From: Coptis chinensis
Lineage: Eukaryota > Streptophyta > Magnoliopsida > Ranunculales > Ranunculaceae
Assembly: GCA_015680905.1 (NCBI GenBank)
Contig: CM027385.1
Span: 26,542,501-26,606,500, forward strand
Direction: 5' to 3'
DNA length: 64,000 bases
Within the stretch, counting starts at the first letter, position 1; every line of letters begins with the position of its first letter. The position numbers and the translations under genes are program-made. Below are positions 11,296-21,635 of this stretch, in pieces. The notes under the pieces are model-generated. The model was not told the origin of the DNA and searched no databases. It saw nothing but the letters and a program-made list of their open reading frames with translations.

Positions 11296-12345
11296 CAAAA
11301 TAGTAATGAGAAGAGGTGAAAAACAGTAATTTATCAAGATATGAAACTCTCTAAATCATATGAGAAAGGGAGGAGTAGTCATGTTCACCGAACTCTAGTT
11401 GTACACTACTTGGATGCGAGTTTAGATTAGAAGTATACTTCACTAATGAGAGTCAAAATAGTAGATATGAGGTGATAACAGTGAATTTAAATGATGAATA
11501 AAGATATTAGAAGTAATCTGCCACGCGATTTGATTGACTATTAGTTAGTATCGAATCGCTTGTATTGATCCCTAGTGAAGACGAAGTCCTTCCAGATCAA
11601 GGTTTCATTAGCATGAGAGTGTAGCTCAACCACAAATCTCTTTGGTGGTGGCTATATACTCTAGTTCTCCATTATGAGCTCTATCTCTAGTTACTCATAA
11701 TGAAGAACTTGACGTTCTTTTATGCAACACAATAAAACTAATAGCTACTCATCCTCACATGGCTTCATAAACCTCCTCTAATGGAGGTTTTGCCTAGTGT
11801 CATTGGAATCATTATACTTAATCAATAATAAGGAGACATAATTGAAAATTAACTAAAGCTTTTGATTGATGGGAATTAATAGTGGCTAAAAACTAAATTA
11901 TGTCAACAAATTAATTAGAGTAAAGAAGGATTCAGCGAGCAAAATCTTAATCACATTTTTAGCGAGAAGAGATAAGAGTGTTTAACCTTAACCCTTTTTA
12001 TATAAGAGAGGGTTATGGTTACATTTTCGTGCATGGGCCAAAAAGGGGGACTTTGGGCCGCTAAAGTGAGCCCAAACTCCATTAAGTTAAATTGAAAGAG
12101 GCCACAACTGTTGGAAATTACTTTCATGCCCTTTTACTCCACTTTTATTGATCTAATTGGGACAAGACTAGGTCCATTGGAAATATTATTTCAAGCCGGT
12201 CATTTTGACATAAAGTAGGCCCAATTCCGGGGCTCGGGTCCAAAGATACGGCCTGTCGAAGTTCTATTGACTTTTCTATCCTTTTTCTACACGGATTGAT
12301 TTTGACTGTGTGATCAGCTCCCAAATATGCATTTTATTTCCTGTA
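11295..12345 (-). repeat. LTR fragment of the gypsy A/B family
   Basis: Minus-strand fragment, clearest at 11940-12300. It shares the CGTGCATGGGCC, GGCCCAATTCCG and GGTCCAAAGATACGG blocks with the LTR of element A. Neither LTR end is preserved: the left edge merges with the copia LTR remnant, and the right edge is lost near the insertion site of element B. It is probably an older insertion into which element B landed. Confidence 0.7.
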
Positions 12346-12363
12346 TACCAAATCAAGAATAAA

Positions 12364-12368
12364 TGAGA
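12364..12368. repeat. Target-site duplication TGAGA, left copy (element B)
   Basis: TGAGA directly precedes the 5' LTR. An identical copy at 36137-36141 directly follows the 3' LTR. Five base pairs is the usual length for LTR retrotransposons. Confidence 0.92.
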
Positions 12369-14034
12369 TGATAAGAGCCCAAAATTGTAGTTTAAACCCC
12401 TTAACAATATTACTTTTAGACTAATTATATGATTAATATGTAAAAGTTAGTACTGTTATCGTGTTCTTATGTATTTCAGGCATTGGAGTCGAATACGTGC
12501 AGAAATGCGTTCCTTTTGCGAGATAAAGGAGCAAGGGTTGGCTGCTAAGAAGTTCTATGATAAAAGGCCAAGATTCAAGGAGAAAAAGCATTTTTAAAGC
12601 TTGGTCAAAGCTGAAAAGTCAAAGTAAACACAGGCAGAAATAGTGCACAAAAGTCAGCTGAACTTCCGAAGGCCATATCTTTGGACTCAGACCTCGGAAT
12701 TAGGCCTACCTTATGTCAAAACGACCAACTTGGAAAGAGATTTCCAATGGTTCCAGCCTTGACCCAATCAGAGGAGCATAAGTGGACGAAAAGGCTGTTG
12801 AGGTCAAATCTAGCTGAAAAGCCCTTTGTGGACTGAAGTACTGAGGTTTTGGGCTCAATTTTAATGCCCAAAACATGGCTCCTCAGCCCATGCACGAATT
12901 TGTAGATCTTGTCTCTTCTATATCAAGAGACAAAAGCTTAGCTCTTAAGCTACTTGGTTTCACTTCATAAAAACCTAGTTCTAGATAAGAAAATTAGTTT
13001 TAAACTTAGTTTTTACTTAGTTAATTGGTTTTTAGTTAGTTTTTAATTAGTGAATGATGAAAAATACTTAGTTTTATTGCATTAAATTAGCTTTTATAGA
13101 TTAATCTAATTAGTTCTTAGAACAAGATTTGAGTTTTAGAATAAAATACTTAGTTTATATTTCAAGTTTTAATTTCTAATTAAATATTGAATTCATAGAT
13201 TTAGTATGTCTTAAATTTATAATTAGTTATTCATAATCTTAGTTCTACATTAGTTTTAATTTCAGTTTTAATTCATTTTGAATATTATCTTATTGTTCAA
13301 TTAGATTTATAAGTAAAATCATTTATTCAATCATGACTTGTTCTTATTGCTTTTGTTTTAGAAATGATAGTATAATGATATTAGGCTAATCCCCCCATTA
13401 GAAGGAGTGATTATGAAACCTAATGAGGAATAGATTGCTTAGTAGAATTATTTCATGTGTATGTATTTCAATGAGTTTAGTTTATTATACGACTTCCAAA
13501 ACAAGCATATGATAAATTAAACTAAGAATTGTTGTAATTAAGTCGAGAGACTTGGTTGTAATAATCCTACATGCTAGTAATAATGAGTATAGAGATGTAG
13601 GTTGTTGCTAGGGATGATAAAGGTTGAGGCTTTAGGTTGAATCACTGCGTGAAAACCTAAATATGATGTCTTTTCAATGAATAATTCGATTCTTGCATGA
13701 AACTAGTTATTAGGTGGATTGATTACTCTTCTCTATAACTTTCTCTTCCATCAAAACCCTATTTTTATTAGTTTAGTTAATTTAGATTTATTTGAATCTA
13801 TAGTATAATCGTAGAATAGAAATTTCACATCACACATTACTCTCACCATTGTTTCTTTGTGTTTGATTAGTTGAATTCTATTTATGTCTTGATGGTTTAT
13901 GAGTGGAACGAATCCTGACTCTCTATATTACATAATGAATTGAGAGTAGAAATATTGATTAAGCACTGGTTTATGTGATTGATTATTTGTGTTTACACAT
14001 AGATAGTTAGTCCACGTAAATTTGCTTATTATCA
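12369..14034 (+). repeat. 5' LTR of element B
   Basis: 1666 bp, TG...CA termini, followed by the primer-binding site two bases later. It aligns end to end with 34470-36136 (1667 bp), with scattered substitutions, so the insertion is not brand new. Short AT-rich open frames inside have no recognisable product. Confidence 0.93.
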
Positions 14035-14036
14035 AA

Positions 14037-14052
14037 TGGCGTCGGTGCCATC
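14037..14052 (+). other. Primer-binding site of element B
   Basis: TGGCGTCGGTGCCATC, two bases after the LTR. It resembles the tRNA-Asp-complementary site TGGCGCCGTTGCCGGG with several mismatches. Confidence 0.65.
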
Positions 14053-14194
14053 TTAAACTCTTTCTGGACAAGAATTTAATTACTTGAATCCAAGGGCAAA
14101 TCCCCCATTCTCAACCCACCCACCCTTGTTTGGTTATAACTTTGATCGTTTGGTTTAGAAACTTAAAAAAAAAATAAAAAATAAAAAAATAAAT

Positions 14195-14415
14195 CGCAAT
14201 AATAGCCTGAGCGCGACCCGTGCCCATACAAGGATACTTCTGAGCGCGCCTGGAACTCGAGTTCGAGCTGAGCGACCAGCGACCCGCCTAACAAGGCAAA
14301 TTTCGAGCGCCCCCGCGCTGAAGTGCCAGGAACTCGAGTTAGACTTGAGCGCAACTCGTGCCCTACCAAGGCCATTTCTGAGCGCGACCCACGCCCTCTT
14401 CTTGAGCAACCCGAT
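14195..14415 (+). repeat. GC-rich imperfect repeats in the leader of element B
   Basis: Repeated blocks of GAGCGCG(A)CC...(C)GTGCCC, spaced by AAGG and CTCGAGTT(C/A)GA(G/C) sequence. The equivalent lies inversely at 6720-6920 in element A. Long open frames on the minus strand here arise from GC-rich composition and are not considered genes. Confidence 0.6.
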
Positions 14416-14661
14416 TTTCACAGGTTAGTCCAAATTTCCATTTCTTCAAGTTATTCAGTGTTTCTAACTTGGTAAATACACTGAGCTAGCATATACAAGA
14501 TGCTATTCATAAGCGTGGCAAGGAGGCATTCAGGTACTCCTTCTTACACTCCTCGCCTCTTTTGTCAGAGGAGTTTCAATTCTAGTATAATCTGGCTTGT
14601 TTTTTTTTGTAGATACAATATCACACGCCTATCTAGAATTTCACACACTACACCTGCATCA

Positions 14662-15998
14662 ATGGCTAAAGAACAAGAGACACCTCTTTCTGATTTTTAT
14701 AAAGCATTAAACGATGGCCCTAAGCTGTGCATCGTTGTTGCAGACCTAGTGGGGGATTTTCAAATTCCCCCGAATATATTTAACTTGTTACTAGTTTTCC
14801 ATGGTTTAGACCACGAGAAGCCTTATCAACACATGCATAGGATAGAACAAGTTCTCACTACATTCCATCATCCTAGTGCAAGTCCGGATTAAGTTAAAAT
14901 TAGGGTGTTTCCATTCACCCTAGCCGACAAGGCAGCGTCTTGGTTAATTGCCCAAACGCCAAACTCTGTGGACTCATGGGCTCAACTTGTTCAATTGTTC
15001 ATGGAACAATTTTACCCACCACTAAAGACAGATGAAATCCTTCAAAAGATTCATTTTTTCCACCAGAATCCTCATGAATCCTTTCCGAAGCCTGGAATCG
15101 TTTCACTAAATGCCCGCATCATAATCTTGCAAAAGACACGCTTGTTCGTGCCTTCTTCAAGGGGCTTTTACATCGTCATAAGGAGGTTCTAGATATCATG
15201 ACTGGGGGTAGTTTTCTTAGTAAAGGAGCCTTGGAGGCTTATAAATTCTTAGAAGATCAATCTAAAAGGAACAACAATTGGGGAGGTAACGAATCTTCCC
15301 GCTCCACTCCTTTTCTTTTGAGGTTAAAAATGATCTTGAGCTTAAAACTTTTATCGATGACCCTCACTAAAAAGGTAGATGCCCTATCTGTTTAATAACA
15401 ACCCATTCCAGTCATGAAGATTAACTTTACTCGTTGTAATGTCTATTTTAGTCTTGAGCATTCCGACTTCTATTGTCCTTTTGTCTATGTATATCCACCA
15501 CCACAACCATCACACTTTAACCAACATCAAGGACAAGGAAACTTGGGTGACCAGAATAGAGGTTTAGTTCCCATGACCCAAAACTATCAACATGAAGACA
15601 TGAATGCTCAACAAGCTTTAATTCCAGTCCAACCATCTATAGACAAAGTAGTAGTGACCTTGTTAGAGAAACAAAATCAAATTATGCAACAAAACTCCAA
15701 CTTGATGAAAGATCAGCATGATCAAAACTCTAATATGATGAAATAAACGATGCAAATGATGTTGTCTTTGTGCCAAAAGGTTATTGACATGTCTCCTAAC
15801 CAAAATAATAACCAAACTGGTGTGTTTCCAGGTCAAGCAGTGCCTAATCCTAAGTCAACAAACACCGTCTTTGAAATAAAAAGTATTCAATGTAATGGTA
15901 ATATAACCCCAGGGGACCTACAAGCAGTCACTACCCTTCTTTCAAAGAGAGTAGTTAATAACAAAGTAATTATGCCTAAAGACCACCCGCAAACATAA
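14662..15998 (+). pseudogene. gag of element B (broken)
   Basis: Structural gag. The start is set at MAKEQETPLSDFYKALND because element A shares it. The N-terminal part (14662-14892) ends in a TAA. The same frame continues at once with FPFTLADKAASWL and IHFFHQNPHESFP, then shifts frame near 15090 to the part with MTGGSFLSKGALEAYKFLEDQ (15198-15395). The zinc-knuckle region is degraded at 15414-15480: VYFSLEHSDFYCP keeps the H and last C, and the first Cys pair is only partly recognisable. A Gln/Asn-rich and Met-rich tail follows (15500-15998). At least two stops and one frameshift mean no intact gag is made from this copy. Confidence 0.87.
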
Positions 15999-16085
15999 GT
16001 TGAAAATAAAACCATATCGAATATTGTCATAGAAATTGATGATCCTACACCTGTAGAGGTTCCAATATGGACACCTAGATGGAAA

Positions 16086-16790
16086 ATGGCAAATGATAAA
16101 GCAAAGACTAATAAAACTTTGGAACCTTATGCTAAATATAGAGATAAACCACCGTATCCCGAGAGACTAACTGTGTCTAAAATGGACGAAAATTTTGATG
16201 AGATTAGGGAAGTGTTTAAAAATCTGACTATAAACCTACCTTTTCTAGATGCTATAAAAAGTCTACTTGGACACGCTAAGTTTCTAAAAGAATTATGCAC
16301 CAAGAAGAGGAAAACCAACATATCCCACAAAGCATTTTTAATTGAACAATATCCCTCTTTATCTAAACATAACGAAATCGTTAAGTACAAAGACCATGGT
16401 CGTCCTACTGTACAATGCACTTTAGGTGATACTTTCATAACAACTGCTTTATTAGACCTGGGGGCGAGTGTTAACTTACTCCCTTTTTATTTATATAAAC
16501 AACTAGGTCTAACAAAACTTCAACCAACCAAAATGACTTTGCAATTAGCCGATCGTTCTATTAATTATCCCAAAAGCGTAGTTGAAAACATTCTCTTTAA
16601 GGTTCAAGATTTTTACTACCCTGTTGACTTTGTTATTCTCGACACAGAAGCTGCTCATGATTCTATTCCCATCATCTTAGGGCGTCCTTTCTTGGCAACC
16701 GCCAATGCCCAAATCAATTGCCGGGATGGCTTAATAACTCTTTCTTTTGGAAATCTTTCTGTGGAAGTTAAGATGTTTAGGCAAAAGTAG
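16086..16790 (+). CDS. Protease of element B
   Basis: Aspartic protease that would cleave the gag precursor in the particle. The 234-residue open frame is uninterrupted. Residues about 15-75 are the conserved pre-protease segment (YAKYRDKPPYPERL, DEIREVFKNLTINLPFLDAI, HAKFLKELC). The catalytic block follows: CTLGDTFITTALLDLGAS carries the Asp, then VNLLPFYLYKQLGL, MTLQLADRSINYP and IPIILGRPFLATANAQINC. The triad reads DLGAS, as is usual in this plant lineage. ATG 16086 is only the first Met after a stop in the same frame; in the element the protease would be part of a gag-pro polyprotein. It is the best-preserved frame in element B. Confidence 0.85.
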   Translation: MANDKAKTNKTLEPYAKYRDKPPYPERLTVSKMDENFDEIREVFKNLTINLPFLDAIKSLLGHAKFLKELCTKKRKTNISHKAFLIEQYPSLSKHNEIVKYKDHGRPTVQCTLGDTFITTALLDLGASVNLLPFYLYKQLGLTKLQPTKMTLQLADRSINYPKSVVENILFKVQDFYYPVDFVILDTEAAHDSIPIILGRPFLATANAQINCRDGLITLSFGNLSVEVKMFRQK

Positions 16791-17525
16791 AGACAACTAG
16801 GTTTTCCTGTAGAAGGTGAAGTTAAGTCTATTGAGAGTTTTGTATATCACATTACTTCTTCCGACGATCTTGTCCCCACACTAGTAGATACCCCTCTTAT
16901 GGAAGAAGACAAAGATCACAATTTTGACTCCTTAAACATAATTGAACTAGCAAAAGAATTTTCCACCCTGCCTTTTGACACTACAAGAGATGGAGTAAAC
17001 CTCACAATAGACGAGATAGATTAATTCGTCAAAGATGGAGATGAATACCATAATTATATGGATGCAAACAACCTAGATGAGGAATTCGACGAGTTTCTAA
17101 GAGCCTGTGATGATCCACCCTCTCAAGAACTACCTAAAGAGCCACCTGATACTTTCGTTTTCAGATGTGTGCTAATACCAACCCATGCCACCAATAAGTT
17201 TTATGCTAAAACTATGCACTCATTTTTTCCATTCCTTCAATCTAAAACTTATCCATACCCTACATATCTTCCACAACCATCCATTTTCTCACGATCATTC
17301 ACTTGGACACCTTTTCGTTCAAAGAAAAAGAAGAAATTTTATGCTCGATTAGGTTTTAGATCCATCAGAATTCACTCCCATTCTACTAAACCATGCCATA
17401 GGAAATCTTGGTGCTTAATTCTGTTTGATGGTGCATTCCATGTTAACTATTTATGGAAAGACCCACAATTATTTAGATTATTGATATATGGGAAACTACA
17501 TGTTAATACATATATATCACATTAA
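16791..17525 (+). pseudogene. Unassigned frame after the protease in element B
   Basis: I do not recognise this product. The protease frame ends in TAG; the same frame continues with an acidic stretch (SSDDLVPTL, EEDKDHNFDSLN, DEID) and a second stop near 17022. It then reads 155 residues from MDANNLDEEFDEFL (17058) to a TAA at 17523-17525. The C-terminal half contains a basic KKKKKFYARLGFR patch and an aromatic segment (LILFDGAFHVNYLWKDPQLFRLL). RT should stand here in a gypsy element, and none of its motifs is present. It may be a 3' accessory domain retained by gag-only elements, or a remnant of a pre-RT linker. Confidence 0.5.
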
Positions 17526-17884
17526 GTCTAGGGAATCTGACTTTAAAATACCCAAGTTTTTGTACAATACCAACTTTTTGGGGTATAGGCCAAACAAAAA
17601 TTTTCAAACTTAAAAAGAGTTTTCCAATTTTGTTTGGGGGTGGCGTATTTTGGTATTTCATTTTAAATCTTTTTGCCACCCTTTGCCTGTCATGTTTACT
17701 TCAGTAGAGTTTGTGTTAGTTAATACGTAATAGTTTAATTGTGCTTCATGTTATCATATCATCTTTACAATATTTCTGTTACAGGTATTGCCAATTTTTG
17801 TCACGTTTCTATGGTAAATTCTTTCCTTATCTCTTTACAGTTTGAGGACAAAGCGTTCGATTGTTTGGGGGTGGAATAGAAACA
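17526..17884 (+). other. 3' untranslated region of element B, left of the CACTA insertion
   Basis: Non-coding. It contains GGGAATC...CTTTAAAATACCCA, which has an inverse match at 480-600 in element A. There are two TTTGGGGGTGG motifs, at about 17633 and 17866; the second follows TTTGAGGACAA. The true polypurine tract of the element is at 34457. The CACTA element begins at 17885. Confidence 0.7.
17882..17884. repeat. Target-site duplication ACA, left (CACTA D)
   Basis: Matches ACA at 32934-32936. Three base pairs is the usual duplication for CACTA elements. Confidence 0.85.
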
Positions 17885-17903
17885 CACTACAAGAGATGGG
17901 ACC
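17885..17903 (+). repeat. Left terminal inverted repeat of CACTA D
   Basis: CACTACAAGAGATGGGACC. The right end, read inversely, is CACTACAACAGATGAGTC. The CACTACAA core and AGATG are shared, with a few mismatches. Confidence 0.9.
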
Positions 17904-18250
17904 TTTTGCGACCATATTATTACCGACGCTTTCAAACTGTTGCTGATATACAGTGTCTGCGACGCTTTTAAGGGTAGCAAATAAATTTTGGTAGTGTACA
18001 TTGTGGGGCACTAATTGCTACGCTTTTAACAGTTGGTAAAGATATTCCATGTTTTATTTTCTAAAGAAAATACTTTATATTTTGTTAAAGTTCAATAGCT
18101 ACGTTTTTAAGCGTCGATAATGATAATATTTATCAACAACTCTATAAAGGGTAGCAACAGCTATAACATCGGCTACGCTTTCTATAACATCGGCCACGCT
18201 TTTGTATACGTCGTTGGTATTCTTTAGGTAAGTGATGATAGATGTTGTCG
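17904..18250 (+). repeat. Left subterminal repeats of CACTA D
   Basis: Multiple copies in both orientations of a motif like ACGCTTTTAAG/TAGCAAC (for example ACGCTTTCAAA, GACGCTTTTAAGGG, CTACGCTTTTAAC, TTTTTAAGCGTCG, GGCCACGCTTTTG). In En/Spm-type elements such motifs bind the element-encoded DNA-binding protein and are needed for transposition. That role here is inferred from position and pattern. Confidence 0.75.
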
Positions 18251-18472
18251 TTTTTTTTTGACCCCCATTTTAGTTATTTGGCCACTAACTTTTCACTAAA
18301 TGCGCCCAATTTTTCAGATATTTCTCGGGCTTTTGTTTTCAGGAAAGTTGCATAATAAAACAACACAAAACCAAAACTTCATCAGTTTGTCTCACACCGC
18401 CACTACAAAAACCAAAAGCAAAAAAAAAAAGGTTGCAACTTGCGATTTCCTGTCTGTCTCACACCACTAATA

Positions 18473-18524
18473 AGTCTCTCTCTCTCTCTCGCTCTATATA
18501 TATCTCTCCTCTCTCCCTCTCTCC
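18473..18524. repeat. CT-rich microsatellite
   Basis: (TC)n interrupted by TATATATA and CTCCCTC. Such tracts are common near plant transcription starts; no start site can be fixed from sequence alone. Confidence 0.7.
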
Positions 18525-19602
18525 AATTGAGAACTTATGTATTTATGAATATTTATTCTCCTTTTCCTGTTGGCAGGTATATCCAAATTTCCATATTGTT
18601 GCTCAGGTATCTCAAAATTTCTTAAGTTTTTATCTCAGAATTCCTGTTGGTAGGTATTTTAATTATTTGATTATGACTTCAATTGTTACTAATTTTGGGT
18701 TTTGTTATAGTGCAAATTATGACTACTGGGGTTTTGTTATAGTGCAAATTATGCTTCGGGTGTTTTCAGTTTTGGGGTTTGGGGTTTGGGGTGTTTAAAT
18801 TTTTGATTTTTTTTGTTCTCTTAGTGTTGGTTATATGATCTATGAAGGGTAGAGAAAATTTAGACCTTTCTAATGTGAATTGTTTGCTTCATTTTGCTAT
18901 AATGTGGGGTTTGTTTTAATGGAGTTTGTTTAGATGGGGTTTGGTTAATTTTGGGTTTTTTTTTCTTCAATACTCTAAAAATCAAAACTTGCAAGTTTAT
19001 ACTTCAATTGCTCTCTTTGTCTACTGAATACTACTTTGTTTAGATATTTTAGGTAGAAAAGCTAAGGCTTTGTTGCAACCGAAAAATTAGTTGAAACAAT
19101 TCTTTAGTGAAAAAGCTAAGGTACTTTTGGGGTTTTTGTTCTAATCACGCTAGAATTTATTTTTTGGGTTATCTTGTTTGATGTGCTCTTGACTATTCTT
19201 TCAGAAATATCGTTGTACTGTTGAAATGAACTGTGTTGTAGAATCCATTGCTAGATACTTAGCATTGTCTGAAATTTGTGAATGTGTTATTTGATTAAGT
19301 GCATGTAGGGGGTTCACTATTACTATCAAAGCTGAATTTAGTTGACCAATGCATTTTTTTGAGTTTAGACTTGAAGTTGTAATCACTTCACTCTATAAAA
19401 AAAAATTGGGTAGATTCTTTGTTTGAATATTAATACAAACTCTTGCTCACTTAGTCAAAAAAAAAGAATAAAGGTCGATATCTAGAAGCACAATAAATCT
19501 TGGTCGATATATGACCCTTTTAGTTAAATATGTTATAAAGGCACAACTCAGGAAACATGTCTTCAAGTGTACGGTCTATAATTTGGTGGGCAAAAACTAG
19601 AG

Positions 19603-21205
19603 ATGTAATTTGGCAAGGCTATTTTTTTTTTTTTGTCCGCTTTGCAAGTGTAGAAGTAGTATAAGTATTTAATTATGAACTTAAGTTTGGTCCACTCTGT
19701 ATTTTTTTTTCTTCTTCTTTGCCATGTTCTGGGACAATCTCTTGAATTATTAATTGACCTGGAATTATTATTTTCTTAGCGCCATCAAGCTTGAGTGAAA
19801 ATAATAAGAATTTGCGGCATTTTTCAAAACCTTCACACCTGAATTTCTTTCATATTTTCAAAATACCTACTTACTTTTAGATAAAAAGTAAATAATATAA
19901 AAGTTAGGCTCATAAATTATGAGATATATGGCTTTTGAACAATTGTTATCATTAGAAAAAAAAAATGTAATGTGGTGATTAACTAGAGTTCGTGCACCCT
20001 TGAATGTTGGTAGTAGTGTGCTGGCTTGGTCAATTAGAATGCCCAACATCTTTTCCAACTCTGTGTTTGTTCTAATTGAATATGTATGCCCTCTTTCATG
20101 TTCATGTGTCCCTCACACCCTTATTTTAGAACTGGATTAGATACTAGAATATAAAAGAAGAAGAATAAAATGTACTCATTGGGGTGATGAAATGGTCTCG
20201 CGGGTACTCGACTTGGGTCTTTGTATAACTTGTGTGCTATATACTACAAATGGTTCAAGTAAGAGATTCTCTATAGAAAAAAAAAAGTTCAAGTAGGTGA
20301 TCCAACTAGATTGCAAATAAACTTAAATTGTTTAAGCTTTGAAATCTGGATCATCGTCTTGTATTTTTCGTTTGTTACTTGAAGTGTTCAATTTTATAAA
20401 TTTAGTCTGTTTGATATATGTCAAAGTAGCTACAAGATATTTTCATTAAATTAGTAATATATACCTTTTTTGATTCACCCATTATGTATCAGGTTTCAAA
20501 TATTTGATACAAATTGAGCCTTCACCTATAAGACATAGCATTCAAGATGTGCTTTAAGATACAAATTGTAAATACTATTCTAGATGAGCTTTAAGATACA
20601 AATTTAGAATACTAAGATTGCTCATTCTCACATGAAGCACTTTGAGAAGGTAGCTTTGCATCTATTCGGCCCATGCTTTTTAGTTCTCTTGTTTAGCTAA
20701 CATGACTAAGTGTTGAAAATTTGAAAAGTATAAATAATTGCAGTTATGATTTTGACTAAATTTTCTATTAATTTTCTATAATTCTTAGTGTAATTATAGT
20801 TGGGTTTAGCTTAGTATTATAGAAAAATTATAGGCACTTAATCAGGGAATTTAGTGCATACTTTATTGACAACCTTTTTTGAGTGTATAATTGTATGTGC
20901 ATATTATATCGATAAATTGGAATATATAGCAATAATAAGAAGTGAATGTTAGTGTTTTCTTTTAAAATATTGTTTAAATTGGTGGAAAAGAACTAGATTT
21001 GTAATTTGACATTGCTACTTTTTTTGTCCATTTTGCAAGTGTAGAAGTAATCTAAGTATTTGATTATGAACTTAAGTTTGGTCCACTTTATAATTTTTTT
21101 TCTTCTTTTTTACCATGTTTACAATAAGATTGAGCATTCTTTTTGCAACAAACTCATGAATGTTAATTGATCTAGGATTATTATATTCTTAGCACCATCA
21201 AACTT
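19603..21205 (+). repeat. Pair of diverged direct repeats in CACTA D
   Basis: About 200 bp at 19603-19795 recurs at 20990-21205. Shared blocks include TTTGCAAGTGTAGAAGTA, ATTATGAACTTAAGTTTGG and AGC(G/A)CCATCAA(G/A)CTTGA. The copies differ at many sites and in poly-T length. Confidence 0.65.
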
Positions 21206-21230
21206 GATAACGTCTGATAGTATCATCTAT

Positions 21231-21448
21231 ATGGCTAACACATGGTAATGGGAAAAGCTTATAAATACTTTGTATGATTTGTTAGTCTGTTTGAACCCTT
21301 TGGCTTGTTTGGTTGAGTTTTGTTTAGCTAGTTTTGGATATGGCTAACACTTGATAATGGGATAAGCTTATAAATACTTTGTATGATTTGTTGGTCTGTT
21401 TGAACCCTTTGGCTTGTTTGGTTGAGTTTTGTTTAGCTAGTTTTGGAT
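21231..21448 (+). repeat. 109-bp tandem duplication
   Basis: Two adjacent units (21231-21339 and 21340-21448) start ATGGCTAACAC and end TAGTTTTGGAT. They differ by only a handful of bases, so the duplication is younger than the element's stop-riddled coding region. It lies about 190 bp upstream of the transposase start. Confidence 0.92.
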
Positions 21449-21635
21449 GTGAACAACTTTTGAATTCAAATTGATTTTGTTCAATGTGGGTCAGTGTACC
21501 TTAGTGCCTTTAGAGAGCGGGGGCTCCTTACAAGTAGTCTTTTTCAATTCTAGGTTCTTGAGAGAAGCCACTTACGTGTGTGTACTGCTATTAACATACT
21601 ATTTTCACTTACAATATATATCAATTGCACGTAAA

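Larger units (their letters stand above)
18251..21635 (+). other. CACTA D 5' non-coding region
   Basis: AT-rich sequence before the transposase. It contains a (TC)n microsatellite at about 18473-18524, which may lie in a 5' leader or promoter. There is a diverged direct repeat (about 19603-19795 and 20990-21205) and a fresh 109-bp tandem duplication at 21231-21448. I find no protein domain here; open frames at 18433-18798 are composition-driven. Confidence 0.6.

Noticed and set aside
14155..14421. Two overlapping minus-strand open frames
   Set aside because: They arise from the GC-rich leader repeats of element B, antisense to the element, with no recognisable protein.
18433..18798. Ser/Leu-rich open frames near the CT microsatellite
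   Set aside because: Encoded by TC repeats and AT-rich sequence in the CACTA 5' region, with no conserved motif.
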